Source: Azonexus sp.
GTDB taxonomy: Bacteria > Pseudomonadota > Gammaproteobacteria > Burkholderiales > Rhodocyclaceae
Assembly (NCBI GenBank): GCA_031274715.1
Contig: JAISPT010000024.1
Span: forward strand, 1 to 48,101
Direction: 5' to 3'
Length of the DNA: 48,101 nucleotides
Every line of letters starts with the position of its first letter. The first letter of the stretch is position 1. Under the pieces are notes generated by a model. That model was not told the DNA's origin. It saw only the letters and a program-made list of their open reading frames with translations, and made no database searches. A program made the translations under genes and the position numbers. This document shows, piece by piece, positions 16,763 through 25,525 of the stretch.

Positions 16763-18178
16763 TCAACAGCTGTAGTACAGGTCGAATTCGACCGGGTGCG
16801 TGGTCATGCGAATCTTGTTCACTTCATCCATCTTCAGGGCGATAAAGGCATCGATCCAGTCGTTGGAGAAAACGCCACCGCGGGTCAGGAACTCGCGGTC
16901 TTTGTCCAGATTGTCCAGGGCTTCTTCCAGCGAGGCGCAGACGGTCGGGATTTTTGCTTCTTCTTCCGGCGGCAGATCGTAGAGATTCTTGTCGGCCGGA
17001 TCGCCGGGATGAATCTTGTTCTGGATGCCGTCCAGGCCGGCCATCAGCAGCGCGGCAAAGCACAGGTAGGGGTTGGCGATCGGGTCCGGGAAACGGGCTT
17101 CGATGCGGCGGGCCTTGGTCGAAGCAACGTGCGGAATGCGGATCGAGGCCGAGCGGTTCTTGGCCGAGTAGGCCAGCTTGACCGGGGCTTCGTAGTGCGG
17201 CACCAGGCGCTTGTAGGAGTTGGTGCCTGGGTTGGTGATGGCGTTCAGGGCCTTAGCATGCTTAATGATGCCGCCGATGTAATAGAGGGCCATATCGGAC
17301 AGACCAGCATAGCCGTCGCCGGCAAACAGGTTCTTGCCGTCCTTCCAGATCGACTGGTGCACGTGCATGCCCGAGCCGTTGTCGCCGACGATCGGCTTCG
17401 GCATGAAGGTGGCGGTCTTGCCGTACTGATGGGCGACGTTATGTATCACGTATTTCTGGATCTGGGTCCAGTCGGCGCGCTTGACCAAGGTGCTGAAGCG
17501 GGTACCGATTTCGCACTGGCCGGCATTGGCCACTTCGTGGTGATGCACTTCGACCGGCACGCCCAGCGATTCGAGGGTCAGCACCATAGCCGAGCGGATG
17601 TCGTGCAGGCTGTCGACTGGCGGCACCGGGAAGTAGCCGCCCTTGACGCCCGGGCGATGGCCAGTGGCGCCGCTGCCTTCGTTCCTTTCGCCGGAATTCC
17701 AGGCCGCTTCGGCGGAGTGGATCTTCAGAAAGCAGCCGGACATGTCGACCGTCCATTCGACACCGTCGAAGATGAAGAATTCGGGTTCCGGGCCGAAGTA
17801 GGCGGTATCACCAATGCCGCAAGACTTCAGGTAAGCCTCGGCGCGCTTGGCGATGGAGCGCGGATCGCGGTCATAGCCACGGCCGTCGGCGGGATCGACG
17901 ACATCGCAGGTCAGGACGATGGTGGTTTCATCGAAGAAAGGGTCGATGTAGGCGGTGTCCGGATCCGGCATCAACTGCATGTCGGAAGCCTGGATGCCCT
18001 TCCAGCCGGCGATCGAGGAGCCGTCGAAGGCATGGCCGTTCTCGAACGTATCCTCGTCGAAGGCGGAGACCGGCACGGTGACGTGCTGCTCCTTGCCGCG
18101 GGTATCGGTAAAGCGGAAATCGACGAACTTGGCGTCGTTTTCCTTGATCAGCTTGATCACGTCGTGCGGGGTTGCCAT
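16763..18178 (-). CDS. glnA: Glutamine synthetase, type I
   Basis: It makes glutamine from glutamate, ammonia and ATP and is the entry point of nitrogen assimilation. It has 471 residues, the typical length of the adenylylated GSI-beta form. It shows FTDTRGKEQHV, FDGSSIAGW, metal-binding PEPEFFIFD, EVANAGQCE and GSGMHVHQSIW. Tyr400 in NLYDLPPEE is the adenylylation site. The gene stands alone between a terminator and a sigma-54 promoter with two NtrC sites. ntrBC follow downstream on the same strand. Confidence 0.98.
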   Translation of the reverse strand: MATPHDVIKLIKENDAKFVDFRFTDTRGKEQHVTVPVSAFDEDTFENGHAFDGSSIAGWKGIQASDMQLMPDPDTAYIDPFFDETTIVLTCDVVDPADGRGYDRDPRSIAKRAEAYLKSCGIGDTAYFGPEPEFFIFDGVEWTVDMSGCFLKIHSAEAAWNSGERNEGSGATGHRPGVKGGYFPVPPVDSLHDIRSAMVLTLESLGVPVEVHHHEVANAGQCEIGTRFSTLVKRADWTQIQKYVIHNVAHQYGKTATFMPKPIVGDNGSGMHVHQSIWKDGKNLFAGDGYAGLSDMALYYIGGIIKHAKALNAITNPGTNSYKRLVPHYEAPVKLAYSAKNRSASIRIPHVASTKARRIEARFPDPIANPYLCFAALLMAGLDGIQNKIHPGDPADKNLYDLPPEEEAKIPTVCASLEEALDNLDKDREFLTRGGVFSNDWIDAFIALKMDEVNKIRMTTHPVEFDLYYSC

Positions 18179-18252
18179 GAGCTTGGAGTCTCCTAAAAAA
18201 ACAGGTTGCCGGCGGGTTCGGCGGCAATGAAAAATCGCAACGCAGAGGGTTT

Positions 18253-18268
18253 AGCAGAAAGCGTGCCC
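18253..18268 (-). promoter_or_regulatory. Sigma-54 promoter of glnA
   Basis: Minus-strand GGGCAC-GCTTT-CTGCT matches the -24/-12 consensus (TGGCAC-N5-TTGCW) with correct spacing of the GG and GC dinucleotides. Transcription would start near 18241, leaving a leader of about 63 nt. Confidence 0.75.
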
Positions 18269-18332
18269 AATACCGGCGGTGGCGTTTCGCATTTTGCCAC
18301 AAGGACATGCCGGGGTTATGCGCTCATTATGC

Positions 18333-18347
18333 GCACCACAATGGTGC
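18333..18347. promoter_or_regulatory. NtrC-binding site 1 (glnA proximal)
   Basis: GCACC-ACAAT-GGTGC is a perfect dyad matching the NtrC consensus. Its centre is about 100 bp upstream of the predicted sigma-54 start, the normal enhancer distance. Confidence 0.8.
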
Positions 18348-18360
18348 ACCACATGGGAAA

Positions 18361-18377
18361 TGCACTAATTTGGTGCA
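18361..18377. promoter_or_regulatory. NtrC-binding site 2 (glnA distal)
   Basis: TGCAC-TAATTTG-GTGCA is a second NtrC dyad, 29 bp (about three helical turns) from site 1. It overlaps the stop codon of the cation-transporter gene at 18365. Confidence 0.75.
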
Positions 18378-19540
18378 ACGCAAGCATTCAGATGGATCGC
18401 GCAGATCGCCGGATGCCCTGCCAGCCGCTCCGCCAGGGTTTTCTCGGCCTGCGCCAGGGAAACCTCTTCGGTCAGGTGCGCGAGATCGACATAGATCTCG
18501 ACCTCAATCGCGCTGCACAGATAATGCAGTACGATCCGCTGCGGCGGCGGCAGGTCGACCAGCAGCTCCTGCAACTCGGCCAGTACCGCGGCGCGCCCGG
18601 GCAGGCCGGCGAGCACGGTTGGGTCGGTCGCCGGCTCGGCCTCGGGATCGATGTGGACCAGCACGTCGAGCACATCCGGTTGCTCGGCGAGGACGCGGAG
18701 GCGTGCCGACTCGGCGATGCAGTGGCCTTCTGAGACGCTGATCCGGGAATCGACCAACACGTGTACGTCGACCAGCGCCTGGTGCGCCATGCGCCGGGTG
18801 CGCAAAGCATGTACGCCGAGCACACCGGGCGTTGCCAGTAGGCACTGGCGGATGGCAACGACGCTGGCTTCGTCGAGGCCGGTGTCGATCAGTTCCTTGA
18901 TCGCCCCCCAAGACATTTGTGCTCCCATGCGCAGGATCATGTAGCCCATCACGGCCGCCGCCAGCAGGTCGAGAAAACCCCAGCCGAGCAGCGCGCCGCT
19001 GATGCCGACGACGACGACCAGGGCCGAGGCGGAATCAGCCCGGGTGTGCAGGGCGTTGGCGATCAGCAGTTGCGAGCGCAGACGGCGACCGACAGCGAGC
19101 AGGTAGTGATACACCCCCTCCTTGGCCAGCACCGTGGCGATGGCCGCCCACAGGGCCGATATCTCGACCTGTTGCATCGTTTCGGTGTGCTGCAGGCGAA
19201 TGCCCGAGTCCCACAGGATGCCGGCGCCGACCAACACCAGCGAGACGCCGAGCACCAAGGTTGCCGCCGTTTCGATGCGGGCATGGCCATAGGGATGGCT
19301 AAGGTCAGCCGGATGGGCACTTTTCCGGCTGGCGTAGATGACCAGGAAATCGGACAGCAGGTCGGAAAAGGAATGCAAGCCATGGGCGATCAGCGACTGC
19401 GAATGGGCCAGCCAGCCGACCACCACCTGCGCCACAGTCATCACCAGATTGACCGCAACGCTGACCCAGGTCGCGCGCTGCGTCGCGGCCGCGCGCGCCG
19501 CTGGTGTCATCTGCATCGCTTGCCTGTCTGCCTGTGTCAT
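18365..19540 (-). CDS. Cation diffusion facilitator family transporter
   Basis: This 391-residue inner-membrane metal/proton antiporter has six predicted helices. The metal-site motifs are HGLHSFSDLLSDF (helix II HxxxD type) and HTRADSASALV (helix V HxxxD type), with SHPYGHARIET between. A cytoplasmic domain of about 190 residues follows; it is longer than in FieF and contains the usual ferredoxin-like fold (LGVHALRTRRMAHQALVDVHV) plus an extra C-terminal part. The substrate (Zn, Fe, Cd, Co or Mn) cannot be decided from the sequence. The start at 19540 has AGGA 8 bp upstream. It diverges from the rhodanese gene. Confidence 0.88.
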   Translation of the reverse strand: MTQADRQAMQMTPAARAAATQRATWVSVAVNLVMTVAQVVVGWLAHSQSLIAHGLHSFSDLLSDFLVIYASRKSAHPADLSHPYGHARIETAATLVLGVSLVLVGAGILWDSGIRLQHTETMQQVEISALWAAIATVLAKEGVYHYLLAVGRRLRSQLLIANALHTRADSASALVVVVGISGALLGWGFLDLLAAAVMGYMILRMGAQMSWGAIKELIDTGLDEASVVAIRQCLLATPGVLGVHALRTRRMAHQALVDVHVLVDSRISVSEGHCIAESARLRVLAEQPDVLDVLVHIDPEAEPATDPTVLAGLPGRAAVLAELQELLVDLPPPQRIVLHYLCSAIEVEIYVDLAHLTEEVSLAQAEKTLAERLAGHPAICAIHLNACVAPN

Positions 19541-19589
19541 TTCTGCTGTCCTATATACTGTTAGGTTCCAATTCTAGCAGCCGACGATC

Positions 19590-20042
19590 ATGGGAAAGCT
19601 CAGCGAACTCCTCACCCTGGCCCAGACCCGCGGCCGCGCCCTGGAACGTCCATACCAGGGCGAACTGATGCCGCGCGAAGCTTACGAACTGTTGCAGCTG
19701 GCGCCCGGCGCGACCCTGGTCGACGTCCGCACGCGCGCCGAGTGGGACTGGGTGGGCCGCATTCCCGGCGCCGTCGAGATCGAGTGGAACCAATACCCGG
19801 GCGGCATGCGCAATCCGCACTTCGTCGCCGAACTGCAGCGCCGGGTCGATCCCGAGGCGTTGGTGCTGTTCCTGTGCCGCAGCGGCGTGCGCTCGATTGC
19901 CGCGGCGACAGCCGCCAGCGATGCCGGCTACGGCAGCTGCTACAACATTCTCGAAGGCTTCGAGGGCGACAAGGACGTCCACGGCCGCCGCAACACCATC
20001 GGCGGCTGGCGCCGTGCCGGCCTGCCCTGGCATCAGGGATAA
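19590..20042 (+). CDS. Rhodanese-like sulfurtransferase
   Basis: This cytoplasmic single-domain rhodanese has 150 residues. The active-site loop is CRSGVR, with the Cys that carries the persulfide. It is preceded by TLVDVRTRAEWDWVGRIPGA and followed by NILEGFEGDKD. The long insert after the CDC25-like region and the HGRRNTIGGWRRAGLPW tail are typical of a proteobacterial rhodanese subgroup of unknown acceptor. It lies 43 bp before nadA; a link to iron-sulfur supply for NadA is plausible but inferred. Confidence 0.88.
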   Translation: MGKLSELLTLAQTRGRALERPYQGELMPREAYELLQLAPGATLVDVRTRAEWDWVGRIPGAVEIEWNQYPGGMRNPHFVAELQRRVDPEALVLFLCRSGVRSIAAATAASDAGYGSCYNILEGFEGDKDVHGRRNTIGGWRRAGLPWHQG

Positions 20043-20085
20043 TTGCAACTTTGCGCCATTGCGCCCTGCCACAACGAAATCCAGC

Positions 20086-21183
20086 ATGCAAACTGCCCCC
20101 CTTTCCTTCGCCCCGTTCAACGCCCTTTCCGACGCCGATTGCCAGGAACGCATCCGCGTCGCCCGCACCAGGCTCGGCAAGAAAGCCGTGATTCTCTGCC
20201 ACCACTACCAGCGCGCCGACGTGTACCAGCACGCCGACCTCACCGGCGATTCGCTGAAATTGTCGAAGCTGGCGGCGCAGACCGATTCCGAATACGTCGT
20301 CTTCTGTGGCGTGCATTTCATGGCCGAGGTCGCCGACATCATGACCGCGCCGCACCAGATCGCCATCCTGCCCGACCTCGCCGCCGGCTGCTCGATGGCC
20401 GACATGGCCAACCTGGCCAAGGTCGAGCGTTGCTGGCGCGAACTGGGCGAAGTGCTCGACGTCGAGGCCGAAGTGACGCCGGTCACCTACATCAATTCGG
20501 CAGCCGACCTCAAAGCCTTCTGCGGCGAACATGGCGGCATCGTATGCACCTCCTCGAATGCCGGCACCATCGCCCAATGGGCCTTTGCCCAACGGCCCAA
20601 GGTACTGTTCTTCCCCGACCAGCACCTCGGCCGCTGGACCGGCCACCAGATGGGTTTCCCGCTGGACGAAATGGTAGTCTGGGACCCCGATCTGGAAATG
20701 GGCGGCCTGACAGCGGAGCAAATCAAGCAAGCGAAAATCCTGTTGTGGAAGGGCCATTGCTCAGTACACCAGATGTTCCAGAAGAGCCATATCGACGCTT
20801 TCCGCGCCAAACACCCGGAGGGGCGGGTGATTTCCCACCCGGAATGCAATTTCGCGGTCTGCGCCGCTTCCGACTATGTTGGCTCGACCGAGCACATCGT
20901 CAAGACCATCAAGGAAGCGCCAGCCGGCACGCGCTGGCTGGTCGGCACCGAACTCAACCTGGTCGACCGCCTGGCCCGGGAAGTGCTGCCGCAGGACAAA
21001 ATCGTCCAGTTCATGGCGACCACCATCTGCATGTGCTCGACGATGCAGCGCATCGACCCGCAGCACCTGGCCTGGACCCTGGAAAACCTGGCCGACGGCA
21101 AGGTGGTCAACCCGATCCGCGTGCCCGAACACGAGGCCCGGCTGGCCAAGCTGGCGCTCGACCGGATGCTGGCCATTTCATGA
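20086..21183 (+). CDS. nadA: Quinolinate synthase A
   Basis: It condenses iminoaspartate and dihydroxyacetone phosphate to quinolinate in NAD biosynthesis, using a [4Fe-4S] cluster. It has 365 residues from the ATG at 20086. The family pattern is complete: ILCHHYQRADVY, AAGCSMADMA, SSNAGTIAQW, FPDQHLGRWTG, SHPECNFAVC and TTICMCSTMQRI. The three cluster cysteines are expected in CSMAD, HPEC and CMCS. The stop overlaps the next start (ATGA). Confidence 0.96.
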   Translation: MQTAPLSFAPFNALSDADCQERIRVARTRLGKKAVILCHHYQRADVYQHADLTGDSLKLSKLAAQTDSEYVVFCGVHFMAEVADIMTAPHQIAILPDLAAGCSMADMANLAKVERCWRELGEVLDVEAEVTPVTYINSAADLKAFCGEHGGIVCTSSNAGTIAQWAFAQRPKVLFFPDQHLGRWTGHQMGFPLDEMVVWDPDLEMGGLTAEQIKQAKILLWKGHCSVHQMFQKSHIDAFRAKHPEGRVISHPECNFAVCAASDYVGSTEHIVKTIKEAPAGTRWLVGTELNLVDRLAREVLPQDKIVQFMATTICMCSTMQRIDPQHLAWTLENLADGKVVNPIRVPEHEARLAKLALDRMLAIS

Positions 21184-21938
21184 GCCAGCCGACGCTGCAC
21201 ATCACCACCTTCAACATCCACAAAGGCTTTTCGCAATTCAACCGGCGGATGATGGTACACGAGCTACGCGAGCGCCTGCGCCATCTCAATCCCGACATCG
21301 TTTTTCTGCAGGAAGTCCAGGGACTGCATCTCGGCCACGCCGAGCGCCATCACGACTGGCCGGAAACGGCGCAGCACGAATTCCTCGCCGAGGACGTCTG
21401 GCAGGCCACGGCCTATGGCCGCAACATGCTCTACGATCACGGCCACCACGGCAACGCCATCCTGTCGCGCTTCCCGATCCTGCACGCGCACAACCAGGAC
21501 GTCACCCACCTGCAGTTCGAGCGACGTGGCCTGCTGCACTGCCGGATCGAACTGCCAGAAGGTCCGCCGGCCCATTGCGTGTGCGTACACCTGTCGCTAT
21601 TCGGTTATTCCCGGCGCAAGCAGGTAACCGCCCTGGCCGACTACCTGAACCGCATGGACGAGCCAACGGCGCCGCTGATCATCGCCGGCGATTTCAACGA
21701 CTGGGGCAACCGGGCCGGCAAACTGCTCGAAAAGAGCCTCGGCATGAACGAGGTGTTCAGCCATCTGGCGCGGGTGCCGGTACGCAGCTTCCCGGCGGCG
21801 ATGCCGATGTTCCGCCTCGATCGCATCTACGTGCGCGGCTTCACAGTGCAGCGCACCGAGGTACACCACGGCCAGCCATGGTCGAAAATTTCCGACCACG
21901 CGGCGCTATCGGCGCATCTCGCCCGGCATGGCAGTTGA
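21180..21938 (+). CDS. Endonuclease/exonuclease/phosphatase family protein
   Basis: This 252-residue metal-dependent phosphodiesterase/nuclease has an exonuclease III-like fold. Visible motifs are TTFNIHKGF, the metal-binding Glu in DIVFLQEVQG, GDFNDWGNRAG with catalytic Asp and Asn, and the closing SDHAALSAHL. It is coupled to nadA by a 4-bp overlap and overlaps clsB by 11 bp. This nuclease-fold gene is commonly placed before clsB (as in the E. coli ybhP-clsB pair), which suggests a membrane-lipid-related role. Its substrate is unknown. Confidence 0.88.
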   Translation: MSQPTLHITTFNIHKGFSQFNRRMMVHELRERLRHLNPDIVFLQEVQGLHLGHAERHHDWPETAQHEFLAEDVWQATAYGRNMLYDHGHHGNAILSRFPILHAHNQDVTHLQFERRGLLHCRIELPEGPPAHCVCVHLSLFGYSRRKQVTALADYLNRMDEPTAPLIIAGDFNDWGNRAGKLLEKSLGMNEVFSHLARVPVRSFPAAMPMFRLDRIYVRGFTVQRTEVHHGQPWSKISDHAALSAHLARHGS

Positions 21939-23145
21939 CTACCTGGCCGGCAACCGCCTGACGCTGCTCAATTCAGGCACCGAGTACTTCCCTGCCCTGC
22001 TCGCCGCCATCGAGGCGGCACATAGTGAAATCTTTCTCGAAAGCTATATCTACGCCAACGACGAGGTCGGCCTACGGGTCAGCAACGCCCTCTGCCGCGC
22101 TGTCGCCCGCGGCGTCGTCGTCAATGTGATCGTCGACGGCTTCGGTGCCCGCAATTTCACTACCGATTTCCTACCGCAACTGACCGCCGCCGGCGTCCGC
22201 GCCATGCTCTACCGGCCCGAACTTGGCAGCTTTCTCGGCCGCTTCCGCCTGCGTCGCCACCGCCTGCGCCGGCTGCATCGCAAACTGGTGGTAATCGATG
22301 CCCGGCTGGCCTTCATCGGCGGCATCAACATCATCGACGACGACAACACACCGCCGGGACTGCGCCCGCGCTACGACTACGCCGTGCGCGTCGAAGGCCC
22401 GCTGCTCGGCCCAATCCTCCACGCCATGCAGCGCATGTGGGAAATCGTCGCCTGGGTCAATTTCAAACACCGCTACCGCCTGCCATCGCCGACCACGCCG
22501 GACCTCGCCCCACGAGGCTCGCAGCGCGCCGCCCTGCTGATCCGCGACACCATCCGCCACCGCAACGACATCCTGCGCGCCTATGTGGACGCCTTCGCCG
22601 CGGCACGCGAGGAAATCCTCATCGCCAATGCCTATTTCCTGCCCGGTGTCCGCTTCATCCGCGCGTTACAGGCGGCGGCCCGGCGCGGCGTGCGCATCAC
22701 TGTGCTGCTGCAGGGCAAGACCAACCACCCCTTGCTGCGCTCCGCCACCCAAGCGCTATACAGCCTGCTGCTCGAACAAGGCATCCGCATCTTCGAGTAC
22801 GAGAAGAGCTTCATGCACGCCAAAGTCGCCGTCATCGACGGTGAATGGGCCACCGTCGGCTCATCGAATATCGATCCATTCAGCCTGCTGCTGGCCAAAG
22901 AAGCCAACCTGGCAGTGCTCGACCGCACCTTTGCCAGCCAGTTGCGCGCCAGCATCGAGGCCGCGATACTGGCCGGCGCCCGGGAGATGCGTAACGAAGA
23001 CCTGACCGGCCAACCCTGGCATTCGCGCCTACGGCGCTGGCTGAGCTACGGCGTGGTCCGCATCCTGGTTGGTATCACCGGCTACGGCCAGAAGCACTGG
23101 CGGGCCGACGAAGAAACGGCCGCCGTCGATCCGGAAGAGCAATAG
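21928..23145 (+). CDS. clsB: Cardiolipin synthase B
   Basis: This 405-residue phospholipase D-family enzyme forms cardiolipin at the inner membrane. It has two HKD motifs, one starting at His117 (HRKLVVID) and one at His297 (HAKVAVID followed by the GSSNIDP block). No N-terminal transmembrane pair is seen, which separates it from ClsA. A basic region between 105 and 117 (RFRLRRHRLRRLHRK) may contact the membrane. It is the last core gene before the anomalous cassette. Confidence 0.92.
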   Translation: MAVDYLAGNRLTLLNSGTEYFPALLAAIEAAHSEIFLESYIYANDEVGLRVSNALCRAVARGVVVNVIVDGFGARNFTTDFLPQLTAAGVRAMLYRPELGSFLGRFRLRRHRLRRLHRKLVVIDARLAFIGGINIIDDDNTPPGLRPRYDYAVRVEGPLLGPILHAMQRMWEIVAWVNFKHRYRLPSPTTPDLAPRGSQRAALLIRDTIRHRNDILRAYVDAFAAAREEILIANAYFLPGVRFIRALQAAARRGVRITVLLQGKTNHPLLRSATQALYSLLLEQGIRIFEYEKSFMHAKVAVIDGEWATVGSSNIDPFSLLLAKEANLAVLDRTFASQLRASIEAAILAGAREMRNEDLTGQPWHSRLRRWLSYGVVRILVGITGYGQKHWRADEETAAVDPEEQ

Positions 23146-23160
23146 CACGGCTGGGATGGA

Positions 23161-23190
23161 GTGTCCCTCAAGGGGACTTCCTGCGGGGCG
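23161..23190. repeat. Dispersed 30-bp repeat, copy 2
   Basis: 25 of 30 bases are identical to 12804-12833. It lies in the 255-bp gap after clsB next to an inverted repeat GCGGGG/CCCCGC (23183-23188, 23200-23205). No T tract follows, so it is not a convincing terminator. Confidence 0.5.
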
Positions 23191-23275
23191 AAACGGAATC
23201 CCCGCTTGGTACGGGTGGCTGTCCCTGCATTACTGGCAAGATTCCGGTGCGGTTCAACGCTTCGTTGCTGGGTCG

Positions 23276-23385
23276 ATGTCCGACTACAATCATGACCGTC
23301 CCAATATGGCCTGGGATAGCACTACTCCGGAACAGCGGCTGGCCATGACCGTGTGACTACGACTTCTTTCTGAGCGCCTCCAAGC
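23276..23385 (+). pseudogene. Transposase 3'-end remnant (scar R2), left border of the cassette
   Basis: The frame from 23276 reads MSDYNHDRPNMAWDSTTPEQ and then RLAMTV before a stop at 23356. This is the same transposase C-terminal block as scar R1. Nucleotide similarity to R1 continues past the stop to about 23380 (TTTCTGAGCGCC against TTTCTGATCGCC). The Gly-Gly of LGGITP has been lost (WDSTTP), so it is decayed. The first cassette gene starts 45 bp after its stop. Confidence 0.65.
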
Positions 23386-23400
23386 AGAGGGGATCACCCC

Positions 23401-24492
23401 ATGAGCGGCCCGACTACCGTCCTTGTTCTCCCTGGGCAGATACTGCCCGTACTGCTGGCCGCCTCCGCCATCCGGGCGGCTCGGGCGGTGCATCAGGCCC
23501 ATGCCGATGCGGCTGCCTTGCATCAGGCGCACGAGCAGGAGCACCGGGCTGACAGCCAGCGGCAAGCCGGCGCGTATGAACAGGGGCTAGCGGCCTTACA
23601 GGCGCAGGCCGATGCGGCCGAAGAGCGGCTGGCGCAACTGGCCGAATTGAGCCAGCACTTGGGCGATGGCCAAGCGCTGCAAACGGCACGACCTGTACGC
23701 CCCCAGAGCAACGACTACCTGTCACTGGCCGATTACGTGCGCGCCATCGAGGCATTCGCCGCCGATGCGCAAGGTGTGCTGATGACAGCCTTGGCCGAAC
23801 GCTCGTCCGAGGGCGACGAACCGGGCGCCTTGGCTTGGCTGACGATACCGGCTGCCCATGCCGACGCTGCCAGTCTTTCAGCACGGCTGCTACGGCGCAT
23901 CGCGCATCTGGGACCGCCGCCCGCCGACATTCAAGCGCTGGCTGAAGAACTGGATCGCACCGCCGCCGATGGCTCACGGGCGCAGCTTCTTGCCAGCGAG
24001 CTGCGCTGCCGCATTCAGTTGCATGCCGAAAAGACCCTGCAAGACGAAGTGCGGCGGGCGCAGGCGCTGGTCGTGGAGCAATCCTTGCAGGACCTGGGCT
24101 ACCAGGTGGAAGAGATCGAAGACACGCTGTTCGTCGAAGGCGGCGTGGCCCACTTTCGCAAAAGCCACTGGAACGATTACATGGTGCGGATGCGCGTGGC
24201 GCAAAGCGGCAGCGGCATCAATTTCAACGTGGTGCACGCCGTGGACGCCGATCAGCTTGCAGGCGAAACCAGCGTGCAAGACCACCTGGCCGAAGACCGA
24301 TGGTGCGCCGAATTCCCCACGCTGCTCAAAACGCTGGCGGCGCGCGGCGTGCGGTTGGAAGTCACGCGCCGCCTCGAAGCGGGCGAACTGCCTGTGCAGC
24401 ACGTGGCGCGCGATCGGCTACCGCGCTTTGCCGAAGAAGAAGCCGATATTTCCACCGCCGCTCCGCGGCTAATGGAACGGCCTTTGCGATGA
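23401..24492 (+). CDS. Coiled-coil protein of unknown function, first gene of the cassette
   Basis: I do not recognise this 363-residue protein. Residues 5-28 are hydrophobic (TTVLVLPGQILPVLLAASAI) and could be a membrane or monolayer anchor. About 30-90 is Ala/Gln/Glu-rich and predicted to form a coiled coil (HEQEHRADSQRQAGAYEQGL). About 180-225 is a second helical region. About 225-345 looks like a compact alpha/beta domain (LGYQVEEIEDTLFVEGGVAH, then FNVVHAVDADQL). The start has AGAGGGG 8 bp upstream. Domain order suggests a scaffold or sensor for the AAA+ and kinase proteins downstream; this is inference from context alone. Confidence 0.75.
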   Translation: MSGPTTVLVLPGQILPVLLAASAIRAARAVHQAHADAAALHQAHEQEHRADSQRQAGAYEQGLAALQAQADAAEERLAQLAELSQHLGDGQALQTARPVRPQSNDYLSLADYVRAIEAFAADAQGVLMTALAERSSEGDEPGALAWLTIPAAHADAASLSARLLRRIAHLGPPPADIQALAEELDRTAADGSRAQLLASELRCRIQLHAEKTLQDEVRRAQALVVEQSLQDLGYQVEEIEDTLFVEGGVAHFRKSHWNDYMVRMRVAQSGSGINFNVVHAVDADQLAGETSVQDHLAEDRWCAEFPTLLKTLAARGVRLEVTRRLEAGELPVQHVARDRLPRFAEEEADISTAAPRLMERPLR

Positions 24493-24606
24493 GTGAGCTG
24501 ATGTGGATGTTTATGCGGGATTGCTGGAATTGTGCTGCATTTCATTCCATTCAATTACGGGAAAGTGTCTTGCAGTTGGCCCATTTTGAAACCAAAGTGT
24601 GAAGGC

Positions 24607-25455
24607 ATGAAATTCCTTCGCACATTGACCATCGTTGTTGTCGTCATGTTTTTGACCGGTTTCCTGATCCACGTAAGCGGTTGTGCGAATAGGGCGTTTT
24701 ATTACCCCACGAAAACCGTTTACAGCACACCTGACCAAGCGGGTATTTCCTATGAGGCGGTGACCTTCAAAAGTGCCGACGGTACCAAACTCACGGGCTG
24801 GTTCATGCCGGCAAAGGATGTTGCAGATTCGCGCCAGGCCAAAGGCACGGTCATTCATTTTCACGGCAACGCGGAGAACATGACATCGCACTGGCAATTC
24901 GTCGGCTGGCTGACTTCACGCGGCTTCAACGTTTTTGTTTTCGACTATCGCGGCTACGGTGCCTCGGAAGGAACACCATCGCCGATGGGTTGCTTCGAGG
25001 ACAGCAATGCGGCGATAGATTACGTGCGTTCGCGCCCTGATGTGGATCCGACACGGCTGCTGATTTTTGGCCAGAGTCTCGGCGGTAACAACGCCATCGC
25101 AGCAGTCGGCGCGGGCAACCGGGCAGGCATTCGTGCGCTCGCCGAGGAAGCCACATTTTTTTCCTACCCGGACATCGCCAACGACAAGATTCCCAGCGCG
25201 GGGTTGTTGGTGGGCAACCGTTACAGTGCAAAGAACTATATTGCAGCCATTTCACCGATTCCGCTGCTGATCATTCACGGTACGGCCGACGAGGTTGTGC
25301 CTTATTCGCACGCAACACGCTTGTTTGCCGCAGCCAAGGAGCCAAAGCAACTCATCACGATCGAAGGCGGTGGTCACCTTGGAGCCATGATGCACAAGGA
25401 AAGCTTGTACCGCGATGCGTTGACGAAGTTTTTCGAGGATGCGCTGGCGAAATGA
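24607..25455 (+). CDS. Alpha/beta hydrolase lipoprotein (ABHD13/BEM46-like)
   Basis: This 282-residue predicted lipoprotein has a hydrophobic signal followed by the lipobox VSGC, Cys26. The hydrolase domain has an oxyanion-hole HFHGNAEN, nucleophile Ser157 in GQSLGG, acid Asp228 in HGTADEVVP and base His257 in GGGHLG, so the triad is intact. Substrate is unknown (ester, thioester or peptide). The ATG at 24607 is chosen because the signal peptide begins there. The gene and its flanks (24493-24606 and 25456-25557) are visibly more AT-rich than the rest of the cassette, and a palindromic intergenic repeat follows. It may be a later insertion and not a true operon member. Confidence 0.87.
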   Translation: MKFLRTLTIVVVVMFLTGFLIHVSGCANRAFYYPTKTVYSTPDQAGISYEAVTFKSADGTKLTGWFMPAKDVADSRQAKGTVIHFHGNAENMTSHWQFVGWLTSRGFNVFVFDYRGYGASEGTPSPMGCFEDSNAAIDYVRSRPDVDPTRLLIFGQSLGGNNAIAAVGAGNRAGIRALAEEATFFSYPDIANDKIPSAGLLVGNRYSAKNYIAAISPIPLLIIHGTADEVVPYSHATRLFAAAKEPKQLITIEGGGHLGAMMHKESLYRDALTKFFEDALAK

Positions 25456-25487
25456 TTGTCGGCGATGAGAAAGAGGAAGCGCATAGC

Positions 25488-25525
25488 TTATAGGCCGGGA
25501 TGAAGCCCAGCGTAATCCCAGCAAT
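25488..25525. repeat. Palindromic intergenic repeat after the hydrolase gene
   Basis: GGCCGGGATGAAGCCCAGCG followed by TAATCCCAGC contains the inverted GGGAT/ATCCC arms and AGCC-type inner bases. It resembles the family of GGATTACGC...TAATCC intergenic repeats common in proteobacterial genomes. It separates the hydrolase from the AAA+ gene. Confidence 0.4.

Noticed and set aside
23163..23205. Inverted repeats after clsB as an intrinsic terminator
   Set aside because: The arms GTCCC/GGGAC and GCGGGG/CCCCGC can pair, but no T tract follows on either strand.
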